Positions 9,209-18,492 of a stretch of 64,000 nt of DNA are shown in pieces; within the stretch, counting starts at the first letter, position 1; each line of letters starts with the position of its first letter. The position numbers were made by a program, and so were the translations under genes. The notes beneath the pieces were generated by a model. The model saw only the letters and a list, made by a program, of their open reading frames with translations, did not search any database and was not told the DNA's origin. The DNA is from Kordiimonas sp. SCSIO 12610 (lineage in GTDB: Bacteria > Pseudomonadota > Alphaproteobacteria > Sphingomonadales > Kordiimonadaceae), in contig NZ_CP073747.1 in assembly GCF_024398015.1 (NCBI RefSeq), positions 3,159,001 to 3,223,000 on the forward strand, in the 5' to 3' direction.

Positions 9209-10336
9209 TTAGCCCTCCAATAAACGGCTGTGAACAACAGCGCCGTCTTTAGTTACAAGCGATTCTGAAATAATCTCATCCTCAAAATCGATCTCCAGCA
9301 CACCTTCTTTGACGTGCGGTGTAATAAAATTGAGGAGGTTTTTGGCGAATAACACAGACGCGTCAGCAGCCAAGCGTGAAGGCACGTTCCTGTACCCTAC
9401 AATCGTTACACCGTGGGCTTCTATAATTTCACCGGGTTTGGAGAGTTCACAGTTACCGCCCGCTTCCACTGCCAGATCAACAATCACACTTCCCGGCTTC
9501 ATTGATTTAACCATGTCTTCCGTAATTAAAGTCGGTGCCGGACGCCCTGGGATCAGTGCTGTTGTAATAGCAATGTCTTGCTTTGCCAGGGTTTCAGAGA
9601 TCAATGCGGCTTGTTTGGCTTTATACTCATCGCTCATTTCTTTAGCGTAGCCGCCGGATGTCTCTGCTGCTGCTGTTTCTTCGTCTTCTACCATAACGAA
9701 TTTACCGCCGAGGCTTTCAACTTGTTCTTTGGCGGCTGGGCGTACATCTGTCGCACTTACAATAGCGCCCAAACGCTTCGCAGTAGCGATCGCCTGCAGG
9801 CCTGCAACACCAGCCCCCATTACCATCACTTTTGCAGGAGCCACAGTGCCCGCTGCTGTCATCATCATTGGCATCCCACGGCCATAGTGGGCTGCGGCAT
9901 CAAGCACCGCTTTATAGCCCGCCAGATTAGATTGGGACGACAATATATCCATCGACTGCGCGCGAGTAATCCTGGGGACAAACTCCATCGCAAAAGCGAC
10001 CAAACCAGCGTCAGCATATGCATTCAGCCGGTCCTGCTCCACAAATGGGTTAAGCGCTGATAATTGAACGGCACCCTTTTTCACTGACGTTAACTGATCA
10101 GCCTCCAATCCTTGAACCGACAGAATAACATCAGCATCTTTAAGCGTATCTTCCAAGGTTGCTGAAATAGATGCGCCAGCTTCTGTGAAATCAGTATCCA
10201 GTATGGACGCTCCAGTTCCGGCTTCTTTTTCAACGGCAACTTCAAACCCTAATCCAATAAGTTTTTTTACCGTGTCGGGTGAAGCAGCGACGCGTTTCTC
10301 AGCATCACGGCGTTCCCGAACAACTGCGAGTTTCAT
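9209..10336 (-). CDS. pntAA: NAD(P) transhydrogenase subunit alpha part 1 (NAD-binding)
   Basis: A 375-residue cytoplasmic domain I, of the alanine dehydrogenase/transhydrogenase N- and C-terminal type. It starts MKLAVVRERRDAEKRVAA. The Rossmann motif is VMGAGVAGLQAIATAKRLG, and the mobile loop includes GRPAPTLIT. The frame can be extended to 10369, but the ATG at 10336 has GGAGA eight bases upstream and matches the family start. It is first gene of pntAA-AB-B and binds NAD(H). Confidence 0.97.
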   Translation of the reverse strand: MKLAVVRERRDAEKRVAASPDTVKKLIGLGFEVAVEKEAGTGASILDTDFTEAGASISATLEDTLKDADVILSVQGLEADQLTSVKKGAVQLSALNPFVEQDRLNAYADAGLVAFAMEFVPRITRAQSMDILSSQSNLAGYKAVLDAAAHYGRGMPMMMTAAGTVAPAKVMVMGAGVAGLQAIATAKRLGAIVSATDVRPAAKEQVESLGGKFVMVEDEETAAAETSGGYAKEMSDEYKAKQAALISETLAKQDIAITTALIPGRPAPTLITEDMVKSMKPGSVIVDLAVEAGGNCELSKPGEIIEAHGVTIVGYRNVPSRLAADASVLFAKNLLNFITPHVKEGVLEIDFEDEIISESLVTKDGAVVHSRLLEG

Positions 10337-10590
10337 GTATTCGTCTCCCTTAAAGATACGTTGCAGCAATACGTTAACAACAATTAGTATTACTCAGTCA
10401 AAGCAATCCCAAACCGCTTTCTTTACTTTCAGAAATCGTTTTTTCAGATCACCATCAACATAACAAGCAAATGATAGTTCACCAAATCCCAAAATGGTGC
10501 AAGAAAATTACAAATTAGCTAAAATTTTCTCATTCATTTTTTGTTAAGTGGTGTCCTGAAACGATACACTCAATGATAAGGAGTGATTCG

Positions 10591-12030
10591 ATGAGTGATC
10601 GTCGCGTATTGATAGTAGAAGATGAATTAACACAATTGGTTCTCTTGGAATCTGTAGTTTCCAAAGCTGGCTATATTGTTGAAAAGGCCATGACAGGGCG
10701 TGAAGCCGTTAATCGGTTGATAGACAGAAATTTACCAGAAGTCGATGTGGTTTTGCTTGACCTGGTTATGCCTGAACTAACAGGTATCGAGGTTTTAGAG
10801 CATATTAGACCAACGCTTCCTAATCTGCCTGTTGTCATGCTAACATCCAAATCCTCTATCAATACAGTTGTCAAAGCGATGCAAGCGGGCGCCAATGACT
10901 TTCTGGTCAAACCAGCAAGTGCTGAACGCATTCGAACAGCATTGGCTGCTGCAATGGAAACAAGCTCGTTTGTAGGCGAAATTGCGCCAATGCAAGAAAG
11001 CTTGAATGAAAATGGCTTCGATGGCTTGGTTGGCAATAGCACGGCGATGAATAATGCCTTGTCCCTTGCGAAAAAAGCTTCAAACGCCAGCATCCCTGTT
11101 CTTATTGAAGGCGAGTCTGGTGTTGGTAAGGAAGTGTTTGCAAACGCCATCCATGACGCAAGCTTACGCGCAGGGAAACCCTTTGTAGCTGTAAACTGCG
11201 GCGCAATCCCTGAAAATCTTGTAGAGAGTATTTTATTCGGGCATGAAAAAGGAGCTTTCACCGGTGCAACCGAAAAACGCATCGGTAAATTCCAAGAAGC
11301 CGACGGTGGAACCTTATTCCTTGACGAAGTAGGCGAGCTGCCGCTGGATGTTCAAGTGAAACTACTAAGAGCCTTGCAGGAAAAGGAAATTGATCCGGTT
11401 GGAAGCCGCCATAGTATCAAGGTGAATATCCGTGTAATTTCGGCTACCAACCGCAATTTAACCAGTCAGGTGCGAAATGGTGCCTTCCGCGAAGATTTAT
11501 TATATAGGCTAAATGTATTTCCAATTTCACTGCCCCCGCTTCGTGAACGCAGAAATGATGTGCCTGCACTAACGGAACATTTTCTTGAGCGTATCGCCAA
11601 TATGGAGGGCTTACCGCACAAAAATATTAGCGACACTGCAATGTCGTTATTATCGTCTTACCATTGGCCCGGCAACATAAGGCAGCTTCAAAATGCGTTA
11701 TTCAGAGCTGTCATCTTATCAGAAAGCGAAACACTAAACGCTGATGATTTCCCGCATCTTAGCGATATGAAATCGAGCAGCGTTGCCGAAGAGGCTTTCC
11801 CAAAGCGCTCCATCACTGATCCAAGTTTTGGAAATATTCGCTACCCGGAAGCCGCCTTAAATCTGGAAGATACCGAAGGGCAGTTCCGTCGTTTGAATGA
11901 ACTTGAAGCAGACATCATTTCAAAGGCGCTAAAGAAATATAATGGAAAAATGACCGAAGTTGCACGAAGGCTTGGCATTGGACGTTCAACATTGTATCGA
12001 AAGGTAGCAGAACACGGTTTAGAACAGTGA
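10591..12030 (+). CDS. Sigma-54-dependent response regulator (NtrC family), orphan
   Basis: A 479-residue activator with a receiver domain (acidic residues 10-11, phosphorylation site D57 in VVLLDLVMP), an AAA+ domain with Walker A GESGVGKE (174-181), the sigma-54-contacting GAFTGA loop (221-226), Walker B LFLDEVGEL and the R-finger region LLYRLNVFP, and a C-terminal Fis-type helix-turn-helix ending RLGIGRSTLYRKV. The ATG at 10591 has AAGGAG seven bases upstream, so the ATG at 10573 is rejected. No histidine kinase is adjacent. The next gene, murI, starts seven bases after the stop codon and is probably cotranscribed. The regulated process is unknown. Confidence 0.94.
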   Translation: MSDRRVLIVEDELTQLVLLESVVSKAGYIVEKAMTGREAVNRLIDRNLPEVDVVLLDLVMPELTGIEVLEHIRPTLPNLPVVMLTSKSSINTVVKAMQAGANDFLVKPASAERIRTALAAAMETSSFVGEIAPMQESLNENGFDGLVGNSTAMNNALSLAKKASNASIPVLIEGESGVGKEVFANAIHDASLRAGKPFVAVNCGAIPENLVESILFGHEKGAFTGATEKRIGKFQEADGGTLFLDEVGELPLDVQVKLLRALQEKEIDPVGSRHSIKVNIRVISATNRNLTSQVRNGAFREDLLYRLNVFPISLPPLRERRNDVPALTEHFLERIANMEGLPHKNISDTAMSLLSSYHWPGNIRQLQNALFRAVILSESETLNADDFPHLSDMKSSSVAEEAFPKRSITDPSFGNIRYPEAALNLEDTEGQFRRLNELEADIISKALKKYNGKMTEVARRLGIGRSTLYRKVAEHGLEQ

Positions 12031-12036
12031 GGTTAC

Positions 12037-12870
12037 ATGATTGGCGTTTTTGATTCAGGGTCTGGTGGTCTTACTGTTTTAGAGGCCCTTCAAAAACAAT
12101 TCCCCAATCAAGATTTCATTTATCTGGGCGATCACGCCAACGCCCCTTATGGCCATCGCAGCAACGAACAAATCGTAGAATTCACCAAAGCAGGCGTCGA
12201 TACATTAATGCAGAATGGATGTAAGCTCGTTATCCTGGCTTGCAATACTGCTGCAGCAGTCGCCCTTAGAACGCTCCAGCAAAACTGGTTGGAACACGCA
12301 CACCCCGGAAAACGCATTCTTGGCGTTTTGGTGCCAATGGTGGAAGCGATAACAGGAGTGCCTTGGTCAAAAACATCTGCACACCTTGAAAATCACCCTC
12401 CACACAAAAATATTGCTGTTTTTGCAACACGTAAAACGATTGAGAGCAAAGCCTATGATCAGGAGGTTAGAAAACGTGCGCCCGGCATCACCTTATTTTC
12501 TAAAGCGTGCCCCGGACTTGTCGATGCGATTGAAGGCGGCGCTGGCGACCTTCCCGTAAAGGGGCTGATCAGTGGCTATGTTCAGGAACTTTTAGCGAAA
12601 CACAATAATATAGATGCTGCTCTTCTAGGCTGCACGCACTTCCCGCTTGTGAAATCCTATTTTGAAGAGGCGTTGGGCAAGAATATTAAACTACTTTCAC
12701 AACCAACTGTTGTTGCTGAAGCCTTACAAAGTTATTTGCAGGCACATCCAGAATTCGCGGCATCAGGTGATGGAATTACCAAGATCATGACAACTGGCAA
12801 CGTAGCGAGCACAACAGCATTGGATGCATATTGTACTCGTCACTCCATCAAATTACTTACTGTAGACTAA
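12037..12870 (+). CDS. murI: Glutamate racemase
   Basis: A 277-residue cofactor-independent racemase that makes D-glutamate for peptidoglycan. The Asp/Ser motif FDSGSGGLTVL is at the N-terminus. The two catalytic cysteines lie in LACNTAAA (C69) and LGCTHFPL (C199). GAGG is five bases before the ATG. It sits six bases downstream of the NtrC-type regulator gene, an uncommon neighbour. It converges with gapR across a gap of nine bases without a visible terminator. Confidence 0.95.
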   Translation: MIGVFDSGSGGLTVLEALQKQFPNQDFIYLGDHANAPYGHRSNEQIVEFTKAGVDTLMQNGCKLVILACNTAAAVALRTLQQNWLEHAHPGKRILGVLVPMVEAITGVPWSKTSAHLENHPPHKNIAVFATRKTIESKAYDQEVRKRAPGITLFSKACPGLVDAIEGGAGDLPVKGLISGYVQELLAKHNNIDAALLGCTHFPLVKSYFEEALGKNIKLLSQPTVVAEALQSYLQAHPEFAASGDGITKIMTTGNVASTTALDAYCTRHSIKLLTVD

Positions 12871-12879
12871 TTACCTAGC

Positions 12880-13158
12880 TTACTCAGAGGCTTCATCGGC
12901 TTTTTCAGGCAATTGACCACCTTCAATAGCGTGAAGATATACATCCAATAGCGCTTCTTGTTCCTGACGATCAGCCTGATCCATCTTACGGATAGAGATA
13001 ACTTTGCGCATGACCTTTGTATCGAAACCAACAGCTTTTGCGCCGGCGTAAACTTCCTTAATATCCTCGGCGATTCCCTTCTTTTCCTCTTCCAAACGCT
13101 CAATGCGCTCAATAAAAGACCTGAGTTGTTCACCAGCTACGCCGCCCGCCTGTACCAT
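12880..13158 (-). CDS. GapR-family DNA-binding protein (DUF2312)
   Basis: A 92-residue helical protein matching the DUF2312/GapR family. The N-terminal coiled coil is [20 protein letters not shown], followed by [23 protein letters not shown]. In Caulobacter, GapR is an essential AT-rich and overtwisted-DNA-binding protein needed for replication and growth. That role is known for the family, not shown here. GGAG lies seven bases upstream of the ATG. Confidence 0.93.
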   Translation of the reverse strand: MVQAGGVAGEQLRSFIERIERLEEEKKGIAEDIKEVYAGAKAVGFDTKVMRKVISIRKMDQADRQEQEALLDVYLHAIEGGQLPEKADEASE

Positions 13159-13297
13159 AAGTTGCTCCCGAAATATTCTGTCTGGAAATACTGTTTTTGA
13201 ATGTGAATTTAATCACAATATTTGCCGCACAATAACGACAGGACCCTAGCCGTTCAACGACAAAGTCAATTATTTTCACCACACTCGAACAATGTGG

Positions 13298-13600
13298 TTA
13301 ATCTTGGTTCTTTACTACACTGTCTTTCATACGCTGAAGTTGCTCTTCGGTCGCTTTTCCTTGATATTTTTCCTTGTATTCACCGTAGGGCATTCCATAA
13401 ATGCGTTCACGAGCCGCCTCTTTATCCATAGAAATTCCGACTTCATCAGCGGCTTCCTTATACCAGTCTGACAAGCAATTTCTGCAAAAGCCTGACCACC
13501 CCATAAGGTCGATGTTCTGCACATCTTTTCTATGATCTAAATGACTTAACAAGCGACGGAAAACAGCCGCTTCAATTTTCGTTTCCAGTTCTTCATTCAT
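13298..13600 (-). CDS. DUF1244 domain protein
   Basis: A 100-residue protein of the conserved alphaproteobacterial DUF1244 family. It shows the typical RRLLSHLDHRKDVQNIDLMG, GFCRNCLSDWY (CxxC) and YGMPYGEYKEKYQ. A TTG precedes the ATG at 13600. GAGG eight bases upstream supports the ATG. Function is unknown. The paired cysteines suggest a metal or redox site, which is inference. It lies 28 bases after the N-formylglutamate amidohydrolase-like gene and is probably cotranscribed with it. Confidence 0.9.
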   Translation of the reverse strand: MNEELETKIEAAVFRRLLSHLDHRKDVQNIDLMGWSGFCRNCLSDWYKEAADEVGISMDKEAARERIYGMPYGEYKEKYQGKATEEQLQRMKDSVVKNQD

Positions 13601-13628
13601 CAAAATGTCCTCGATTGTTAGTTTGGGC

Positions 13629-14411
13629 CTAATAATGTTTAATCGACTTGATATCCGGGCGGTTCATGCATTCATCAAGCGTATCCGCTAAAAGTGCCGC
13701 CCACTCCATAACCATCGATTGCTTCTTTAAGAGATCCTGTCGGATTTCAATCGTCGTTTGCGGCAATCCATGCGCCATTCCATGACGGTTCATCGTATAA
13801 TACAGGTCTTTGCCAGAATATGGCTCATTATTCCCGATCGTTAAATCAGTTTCCCGTTCCATTAAGCCCATCATAGCTTCTGCAAGGCGCGGGTCTTTGT
13901 TCCACAGGAAACCAATCTGCCACGGCCTCACAAACCCATTCATAATGTTGGTAAAACTGTGCATGCCAATCACCAACGGGGTCTCTCCAGCGCTCAATTG
14001 ATTTTCAATAATTGTATCGCATGCTTGATGAAAAGGCTCGTAGTAGGCTTGCCTGCGCGTTGCAATTGCCTCAGGCGTTAAACCCGTATTCCCTGGGATA
14101 AAGACCTTATCACTCGCTTCTGGCACCAAGGTTTCATGATTTGATTCACGGTTGCAATCAATCACCAATCGCGATACCCGTGCGATGATAGCTGTACCCC
14201 CCATCATATTGGCCATAGCCCTTGTTACGGCCTCTGCGCCGATATCTACCGCGATATGTTCGCCAAGATATTTTTCATCTAACCCTAAATTTTTAAGTAC
14301 TGGGGGAATATAATTACTTGCATGCTCACAAATGATAACCAAACCACCCGTAGCGTCAGCGTTAATAATTTCCGGCTCAATCGTCTCTAACAGCATCAAA
14401 TTACAATCCAT
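13629..14411 (-). CDS. N-formylglutamate amidohydrolase-family protein
   Basis: A 260-residue protein of the FGase fold (PF05013). Visible motifs are VIICEHASNYIP near the start, DIGAEAVTRAMA, RLVIDCNRE, VIGMHSFTN and the closing TTIEIRQDLL. Family enzymes hydrolyse N-formylglutamate in histidine breakdown or related amides. There are no hut genes here, so the true substrate is open. No good ribosome site precedes the Met at 14411. The Met at 14396 is an alternative. Confidence 0.85.
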   Translation of the reverse strand: MDCNLMLLETIEPEIINADATGGLVIICEHASNYIPPVLKNLGLDEKYLGEHIAVDIGAEAVTRAMANMMGGTAIIARVSRLVIDCNRESNHETLVPEASDKVFIPGNTGLTPEAIATRRQAYYEPFHQACDTIIENQLSAGETPLVIGMHSFTNIMNGFVRPWQIGFLWNKDPRLAEAMMGLMERETDLTIGNNEPYSGKDLYYTMNRHGMAHGLPQTTIEIRQDLLKKQSMVMEWAALLADTLDECMNRPDIKSIKHY

Positions 14412-14548
14412 AAAAAATTCATAGTATAAATGGCGCGAAAAAGCTGGACCTGCAAGCCTCTTTGCAGCACTAATGCAATCACAATAATTTTTACGGGTTA
14501 GGCAAATCGCCGTAGCGTTAAGATCAGGTAAGTTTCAACGGAGTGACC

Positions 14549-16018
14549 ATGACTGAAATGTCGCCATGCATCAGAAGAAATAGAAAAACACGCATTGTCG
14601 CAACCTTGGGACCTGCAAGTAGCAGTAAAGAGCGTATCAAAGAACTTTTCTTGGCAGGCGTAGATGTTTTCCGCTTGAACATGAGCCACGGTGAACACGA
14701 AGAAAAAGAGGCACTTGTTCATACCATTCGTGCCGTCGAGCGGGAGGTGGAGCGCCCAATCGCTATTCTTGCAGACCTACAGGGTCCTAAACTTCGGATC
14801 GGCAAATTTGCCAATGGCCCCGTGAACCTGAAAACCGGTGGTATGTTTACACTTGATTTAACCGACATTCCTGGCAACGAACTAAGAGCTCCGCTTCCAC
14901 ACAAAGAAATTTTTGACGCACTGGAAATTGGCACCGAATTATTGCTCGATGACGGCAAAATACGTTTAAAAGTAGAAGAAATTGACGGTGAAAGCGCGAA
15001 GTGCCGCATCCTGGTTGGTGGCCCGCTATCAGACAAGAAGGGTGTCAATGTTCCAAACGCGGTATTACCACTCGCAGCACTTACTGACAAAGACCGCAAA
15101 GACCTAACATTTGCTCTTAAATGCGGCGCCGATTGGATTGCTTTATCGTTTGTCCAGCGTGCCGCCGATGTTGCAGAAGCGAAGAAGCTAGTTGGCGGTA
15201 AGGCGGCCGTTATGGCAAAAATTGAGAAACCTGCCGCGGTCAATAGCCTGAATGAGATCCTTGAACTAGCAGACGGCGTGATGGTAGCGCGCGGTGACTT
15301 AGGCGTTGAAGAACCTCTTGAAAATGTCCCTGGCATTCAAAAACAACTCATTCAAGCGGCGAGACGCGAAGGAAAACCCGTTGTCGTAGCAACCCAGATG
15401 CTAGAAAGTATGATCAAAGCACCTGTGCCCACGCGTGCAGAAGTTTCTGATGTTGCAACCGCGGTCATGGACGGCGCTGATGCGGTAATGTTATCAGCTG
15501 AGTCTGCCGTTGGTGACTACCCCATAGAAGCGGTTGAAGTTATGAACCGGGTCGCCATGCGGATTGAAGGGGAAGCAAACTACCACACCCACCGCCGAGA
15601 TGACCGTGCAAGCCCAAATGCAACAACAGAAGATGCGATTTCTGCGGCTGCACGTCAGGTTTCGGATACGGTTGACGCCAAAGCAATCGTAACCTTTACC
15701 ACCTCTGGTGCTACTGCCCTCAGGGCTGCGCGAGAGCGCCCAAATGCCCCCATCCTTACCCTGACACCTCGTATCAGTATTGCCCGAAGGCTTGCAATTG
15801 TTTGGGGGCTACACACCGTTAAAACAAAAGATGTGACTGCATTTGAAGAAATGATCGGCAAATCCAAGCGTATGGCGCTGAGGCAGGAACTGGCTCAAAG
15901 GGGAGACCGCATTGTCGTGACCGCTGGCGTACCTTTTGGCACACCGGGCGCCACCAATGTACTGCATATTGCTTGGGTGCAAGGTGATGAACTTAAAGGC
16001 TTTGAACAGGAAAGCTAA
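14549..16018 (+). CDS. pyk: Pyruvate kinase
   Basis: A 489-residue glycolytic enzyme making pyruvate and ATP from phosphoenolpyruvate and ADP. It shows RKTRIVATLGPASSS, the substrate-site segment RLNMSHGEHEE, the metal-binding KIEKPAAVNSLNEI, MVARGDLGVE and the signature ATQMLESM. A small C-terminal alpha/beta domain follows. The ATG at 14549 has GGAG five bases upstream, while a GTG at 14543 overlaps that site. It is transcribed divergently from the N-formylglutamate amidohydrolase gene. Confidence 0.97.
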   Translation: MTEMSPCIRRNRKTRIVATLGPASSSKERIKELFLAGVDVFRLNMSHGEHEEKEALVHTIRAVEREVERPIAILADLQGPKLRIGKFANGPVNLKTGGMFTLDLTDIPGNELRAPLPHKEIFDALEIGTELLLDDGKIRLKVEEIDGESAKCRILVGGPLSDKKGVNVPNAVLPLAALTDKDRKDLTFALKCGADWIALSFVQRAADVAEAKKLVGGKAAVMAKIEKPAAVNSLNEILELADGVMVARGDLGVEEPLENVPGIQKQLIQAARREGKPVVVATQMLESMIKAPVPTRAEVSDVATAVMDGADAVMLSAESAVGDYPIEAVEVMNRVAMRIEGEANYHTHRRDDRASPNATTEDAISAAARQVSDTVDAKAIVTFTTSGATALRAARERPNAPILTLTPRISIARRLAIVWGLHTVKTKDVTAFEEMIGKSKRMALRQELAQRGDRIVVTAGVPFGTPGATNVLHIAWVQGDELKGFEQES

Positions 16019-16038
16019 GAAGCTATTCAGCACCATTC

Positions 16039-16662
16039 TTAAAGAACACCAACGTCCTTCAAGTGCGCTTCAAGTTTCACGGGGCCATCATCCGGCCCTG
16101 TAAACAAATGCCCTATCATTCCTGATACTTCCCCCGCCTTTACGTTTTCAGCTCTGTCATCAACAAATAAAGTCCTTGATGGGTCGAGATTAAACCGCTC
16201 GATAATCAAATTGAATATCCGAGGATCAGGCTTAACCATACGCTCCTCGCCTGACACCACAACGCCCTTGAAATGGCGCGTAAACTCATATTGCTCAGCA
16301 AAGGCCGGCCACTTCTCCTGTGAGAAATTCGTGAGCGCATATAGTTCAATATCGGTTGCTGCTAACCGGTCAAGTATTCGCACGGTTCCGTCAATCTTAG
16401 CTTTGATGGTATCATCCCATCGGTAATCGAAAGCAGAGATCAATTCCGCATACTCTGGAAACTGTTCAGATAATATGCGGACACCTTCAGCAAATGGACG
16501 TCCCTTGTCGTGTTCTGTATGCCATTCAAGGGTAACAATGTTTTTGAGGAAATATTCCAATTCCGCCGAATCAGAAATTAACTGCTCGTATAAGTGACGC
16601 GGGCTCCAATCAACAAATACATTGCCAATGTCAAAAATGATCGAGTCAATATTTCTCACCAC
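16039..16662 (-). CDS. HAD-superfamily hydrolase
   Basis: A 207-residue haloacid dehalogenase-fold hydrolase, close to the YihX/2-haloacid dehalogenase branch. Motif I is FDIGNVFVDW with the nucleophilic Asp (residue 11), motif II is ALTNFS, motif III lysine is in RMVKPDPRIF, and motif IV is TLFVDDRAENV. It starts at one of two consecutive GTG codons (16662 or 16659) behind GGGGAGAG. It is probably a small-metabolite phosphatase. It converges with pyruvate kinase across 20 bases. Confidence 0.88.
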   Translation of the reverse strand: MVRNIDSIIFDIGNVFVDWSPRHLYEQLISDSAELEYFLKNIVTLEWHTEHDKGRPFAEGVRILSEQFPEYAELISAFDYRWDDTIKAKIDGTVRILDRLAATDIELYALTNFSQEKWPAFAEQYEFTRHFKGVVVSGEERMVKPDPRIFNLIIERFNLDPSRTLFVDDRAENVKAGEVSGMIGHLFTGPDDGPVKLEAHLKDVGVL

Positions 16663-16757
16663 AAGCTCTCCCCAAACAAGTTAGCCGCGCAACTCATAGG
16701 AGTGCACGGCTACCAAAATCATACTCTAGGGCTATTGATTAAGCCCAAAGGCTTTTA

Positions 16758-16883
16758 TTAGCCCTGACGTGCTTTAAAGCGACGCTGAGTTTTATTGATA
16801 ACGTATGTCCGGCCTTTACGGCGGATAACCCGGCAATCGCGGTGACGGGATTTCAATGATTTAAGACTGTTACGTACTTTCAT
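16758..16883 (-). CDS. rpmJ: 50S ribosomal protein L36 (short gene)
   Basis: A 41-residue reading frame starting [20 protein letters not shown], then [17 protein letters not shown] and ending ARQG. This is the L36 form typical of proteobacteria with a lengthened C-terminus and a reduced set of the zinc-binding cysteines (only one Cys is present, so this is a zinc-independent type). The ATG at 16883 follows GAGAGACGAG. It is monocistronic, with AAGCC/GGCTT pairing just after the stop codon. Confidence 0.93.
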   Translation of the reverse strand: MKVRNSLKSLKSRHRDCRVIRRKGRTYVINKTQRRFKARQG

Positions 16884-17359
16884 GGCTCGTCTCTCTAAGC
16901 AAACCTGTTAAAATTGTTATCTGACATCAGGATTACCTTCAGGCAATCTCTTCATCAGACTGAAACGACGCGAACGCCATTTCTCGAATCCATTGGCGGC
17001 GGACACTACTCAGTAGTCATATAACTGTCAAGGGGAAGGCGTGTAAAAGTTTTGGGGCTTTTCAGGTTTCAGTCATAATAAGCCGATGCCTATTCGCCTG
17101 TAAAAGCATAAGAGGCACTTATCACAAGGAATTAAGCGCCTCTCCAATCCCGTTAGATAGCGGGAGTCATATGCTCACGTCGATACGTCAGTGAAATATT
17201 AGTACCACAACGAGACCAATTTGTCACGTAAATAGCATGGCAACAATGCTGTCTCATATGACGATTCTCTGATTCTAACCGGATATAAATATATCGGGTA
17301 AATTGACGCCGAACGACGGACGCGATACACCACATACAGAATCAATTCGGAGGCATATC
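16884..17359. other. 476-base gene-free stretch with several hairpins
   Basis: No credible reading frame is visible. The right half holds inverted repeats. AGAGGC-A-CTTA/TAAG-C-GCCTCT is at 17111-17143, TCCCG/CGGGA at 17148-17165, and GTCATATG (17166-17173) pairs with CATATGAC (17255-17262), enclosing AGCAT/ATGCT (17234-17250). No T-tract follows any of them, so they do not look like ordinary terminators. A near-palindrome, CCGGATATAAATATATCGG, at about 17279-17297 lies in the probable promoter zone of the M14 peptidase gene. A small RNA is possible but unproven. Confidence 0.35.
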
Positions 17360-18484
17360 ATGCATATCTCAAGCGCATTCGACAGCGGCAATATTACAGT
17401 CCTGAACGCATCAGACCCTACAAGCATCCAGCTTGCTATTAACAAAGATCATATGTCTGATTTTTATCAATGGTTTCATTTCCGCCTCTCCGGTGTTGCA
17501 GATACACTTTGCACACTGAGCATCATGAATGCAGGCGAAGCCGCATATGCAGACGGATGGCCGGGTTACAATGTATGTGCATCATACGACCGCGAAACAT
17601 GGTTTCGGGTTGAAACCGAATATAACGACGGCATTCTGACGTGGTCGATTGAACCTGAGCAGGATAGTTTGTATTTTGCGTATTTTGCCCCCTATTCTAT
17701 GGAGCGTCATGCAGACCTGATTGCTGAAGTGTCTGCGAGCCCGATCGTCCGCACGAGCGTTCTTGGCCATACACTGGATGGTCAGGATATGGATTTAGTG
17801 GAAGTCGGATATGGGCCAGAAGGTCGCAAAAAGATATGGTTGGGCGCTCGTCAGCACCCGGGTGAAACTATGGCCGAATGGTGGATGGAAGGCGCCTTTG
17901 ATTACCTTCTCGACCCGGATAATCCTGCGGCACGCAGACTTCTAGAAAAAGCGCATTTTTATATCGTTCCGAATATGAACCCTGATGGCTCAAAGCGCGG
18001 CCATTTACGTACAAATGCTGTTGGCGTAAATTTAAATCGCATCTGGGATACAGCAAACATGGAGACCAGCCCTGAAGTATATCTAGTTCGGGAAAAAATG
18101 CACGAAACGGGCGTTGATTTCCATCTTGATGTCCACGGTGATGAAGCCCTTCCTTACAACTTTATCGCTGGATTTGAAGGCATTCCGTCCCTGACTGACA
18201 AACAAACAGATCTTTATAATCGTTACCAAGATACACTTTGCGCGCTGTCCCCGGATTTTCAAAAAGAAAAAGGATATGATACCGACGAACTTGGAGCCGC
18301 GAACTTGGGAATGTGTACAAACTATATGGCAGAAACATTTGGCTGCCTAGCCATGACCCTTGAGATGCCATTTAAGGACAATGCTAACCTACCTGATGCA
18401 GAGTTTGGCTGGTCACCAGAGCGCAGCAAACACCTAGCGAAGGCATGCTTGGACACAATCGCTCAATTAATCGATGATCTATAA
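17360..18484 (+). CDS. M14-family zinc carboxypeptidase (cytosolic carboxypeptidase-like)
   Basis: A 374-residue protein with an N-terminal beta domain (about 1-120) and an M14 peptidase domain, the arrangement of the AGBL/Nna1-like bacterial group. Zinc ligands are visible as HPGE (H166, E169) and HLDVHGDE (H259). The likely catalytic Glu is in LEMPF (E335). There is no signal peptide, so it is cytoplasmic. An open frame reaches 17303, but the ATG at 17360 has GGAGG seven bases upstream. Its natural substrate is unknown. Confidence 0.9.
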   Translation: MHISSAFDSGNITVLNASDPTSIQLAINKDHMSDFYQWFHFRLSGVADTLCTLSIMNAGEAAYADGWPGYNVCASYDRETWFRVETEYNDGILTWSIEPEQDSLYFAYFAPYSMERHADLIAEVSASPIVRTSVLGHTLDGQDMDLVEVGYGPEGRKKIWLGARQHPGETMAEWWMEGAFDYLLDPDNPAARRLLEKAHFYIVPNMNPDGSKRGHLRTNAVGVNLNRIWDTANMETSPEVYLVREKMHETGVDFHLDVHGDEALPYNFIAGFEGIPSLTDKQTDLYNRYQDTLCALSPDFQKEKGYDTDELGAANLGMCTNYMAETFGCLAMTLEMPFKDNANLPDAEFGWSPERSKHLAKACLDTIAQLIDDL

Positions 18485-18492
18485 ACGCTGAT

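Noticed and set aside
9578-10060. A 160-codon frame opposite pntAA
   Set aside because: It is antisense to a well conserved enzyme domain, with no homology-like motif and no ribosome site.
10356-10375. Direct repeat ATACGTT with a 13-base period before pntAA
   Set aside because: It is only seven bases long and sits close to the ribosome site. It is not distinguishable from chance without comparison to relatives.
10470-10530. Possible sigma-54 element before the orphan NtrC-type gene
   Set aside because: A TGG and a TTGC are present on the minus strand, but their spacing is 13 bases, not the required 10.
17100-17262. tRNA gene in the hairpin-rich gap
   Set aside because: There is no T-loop GGTTCRA motif, no CCA-compatible acceptor stem and no four-stem layout on either strand.
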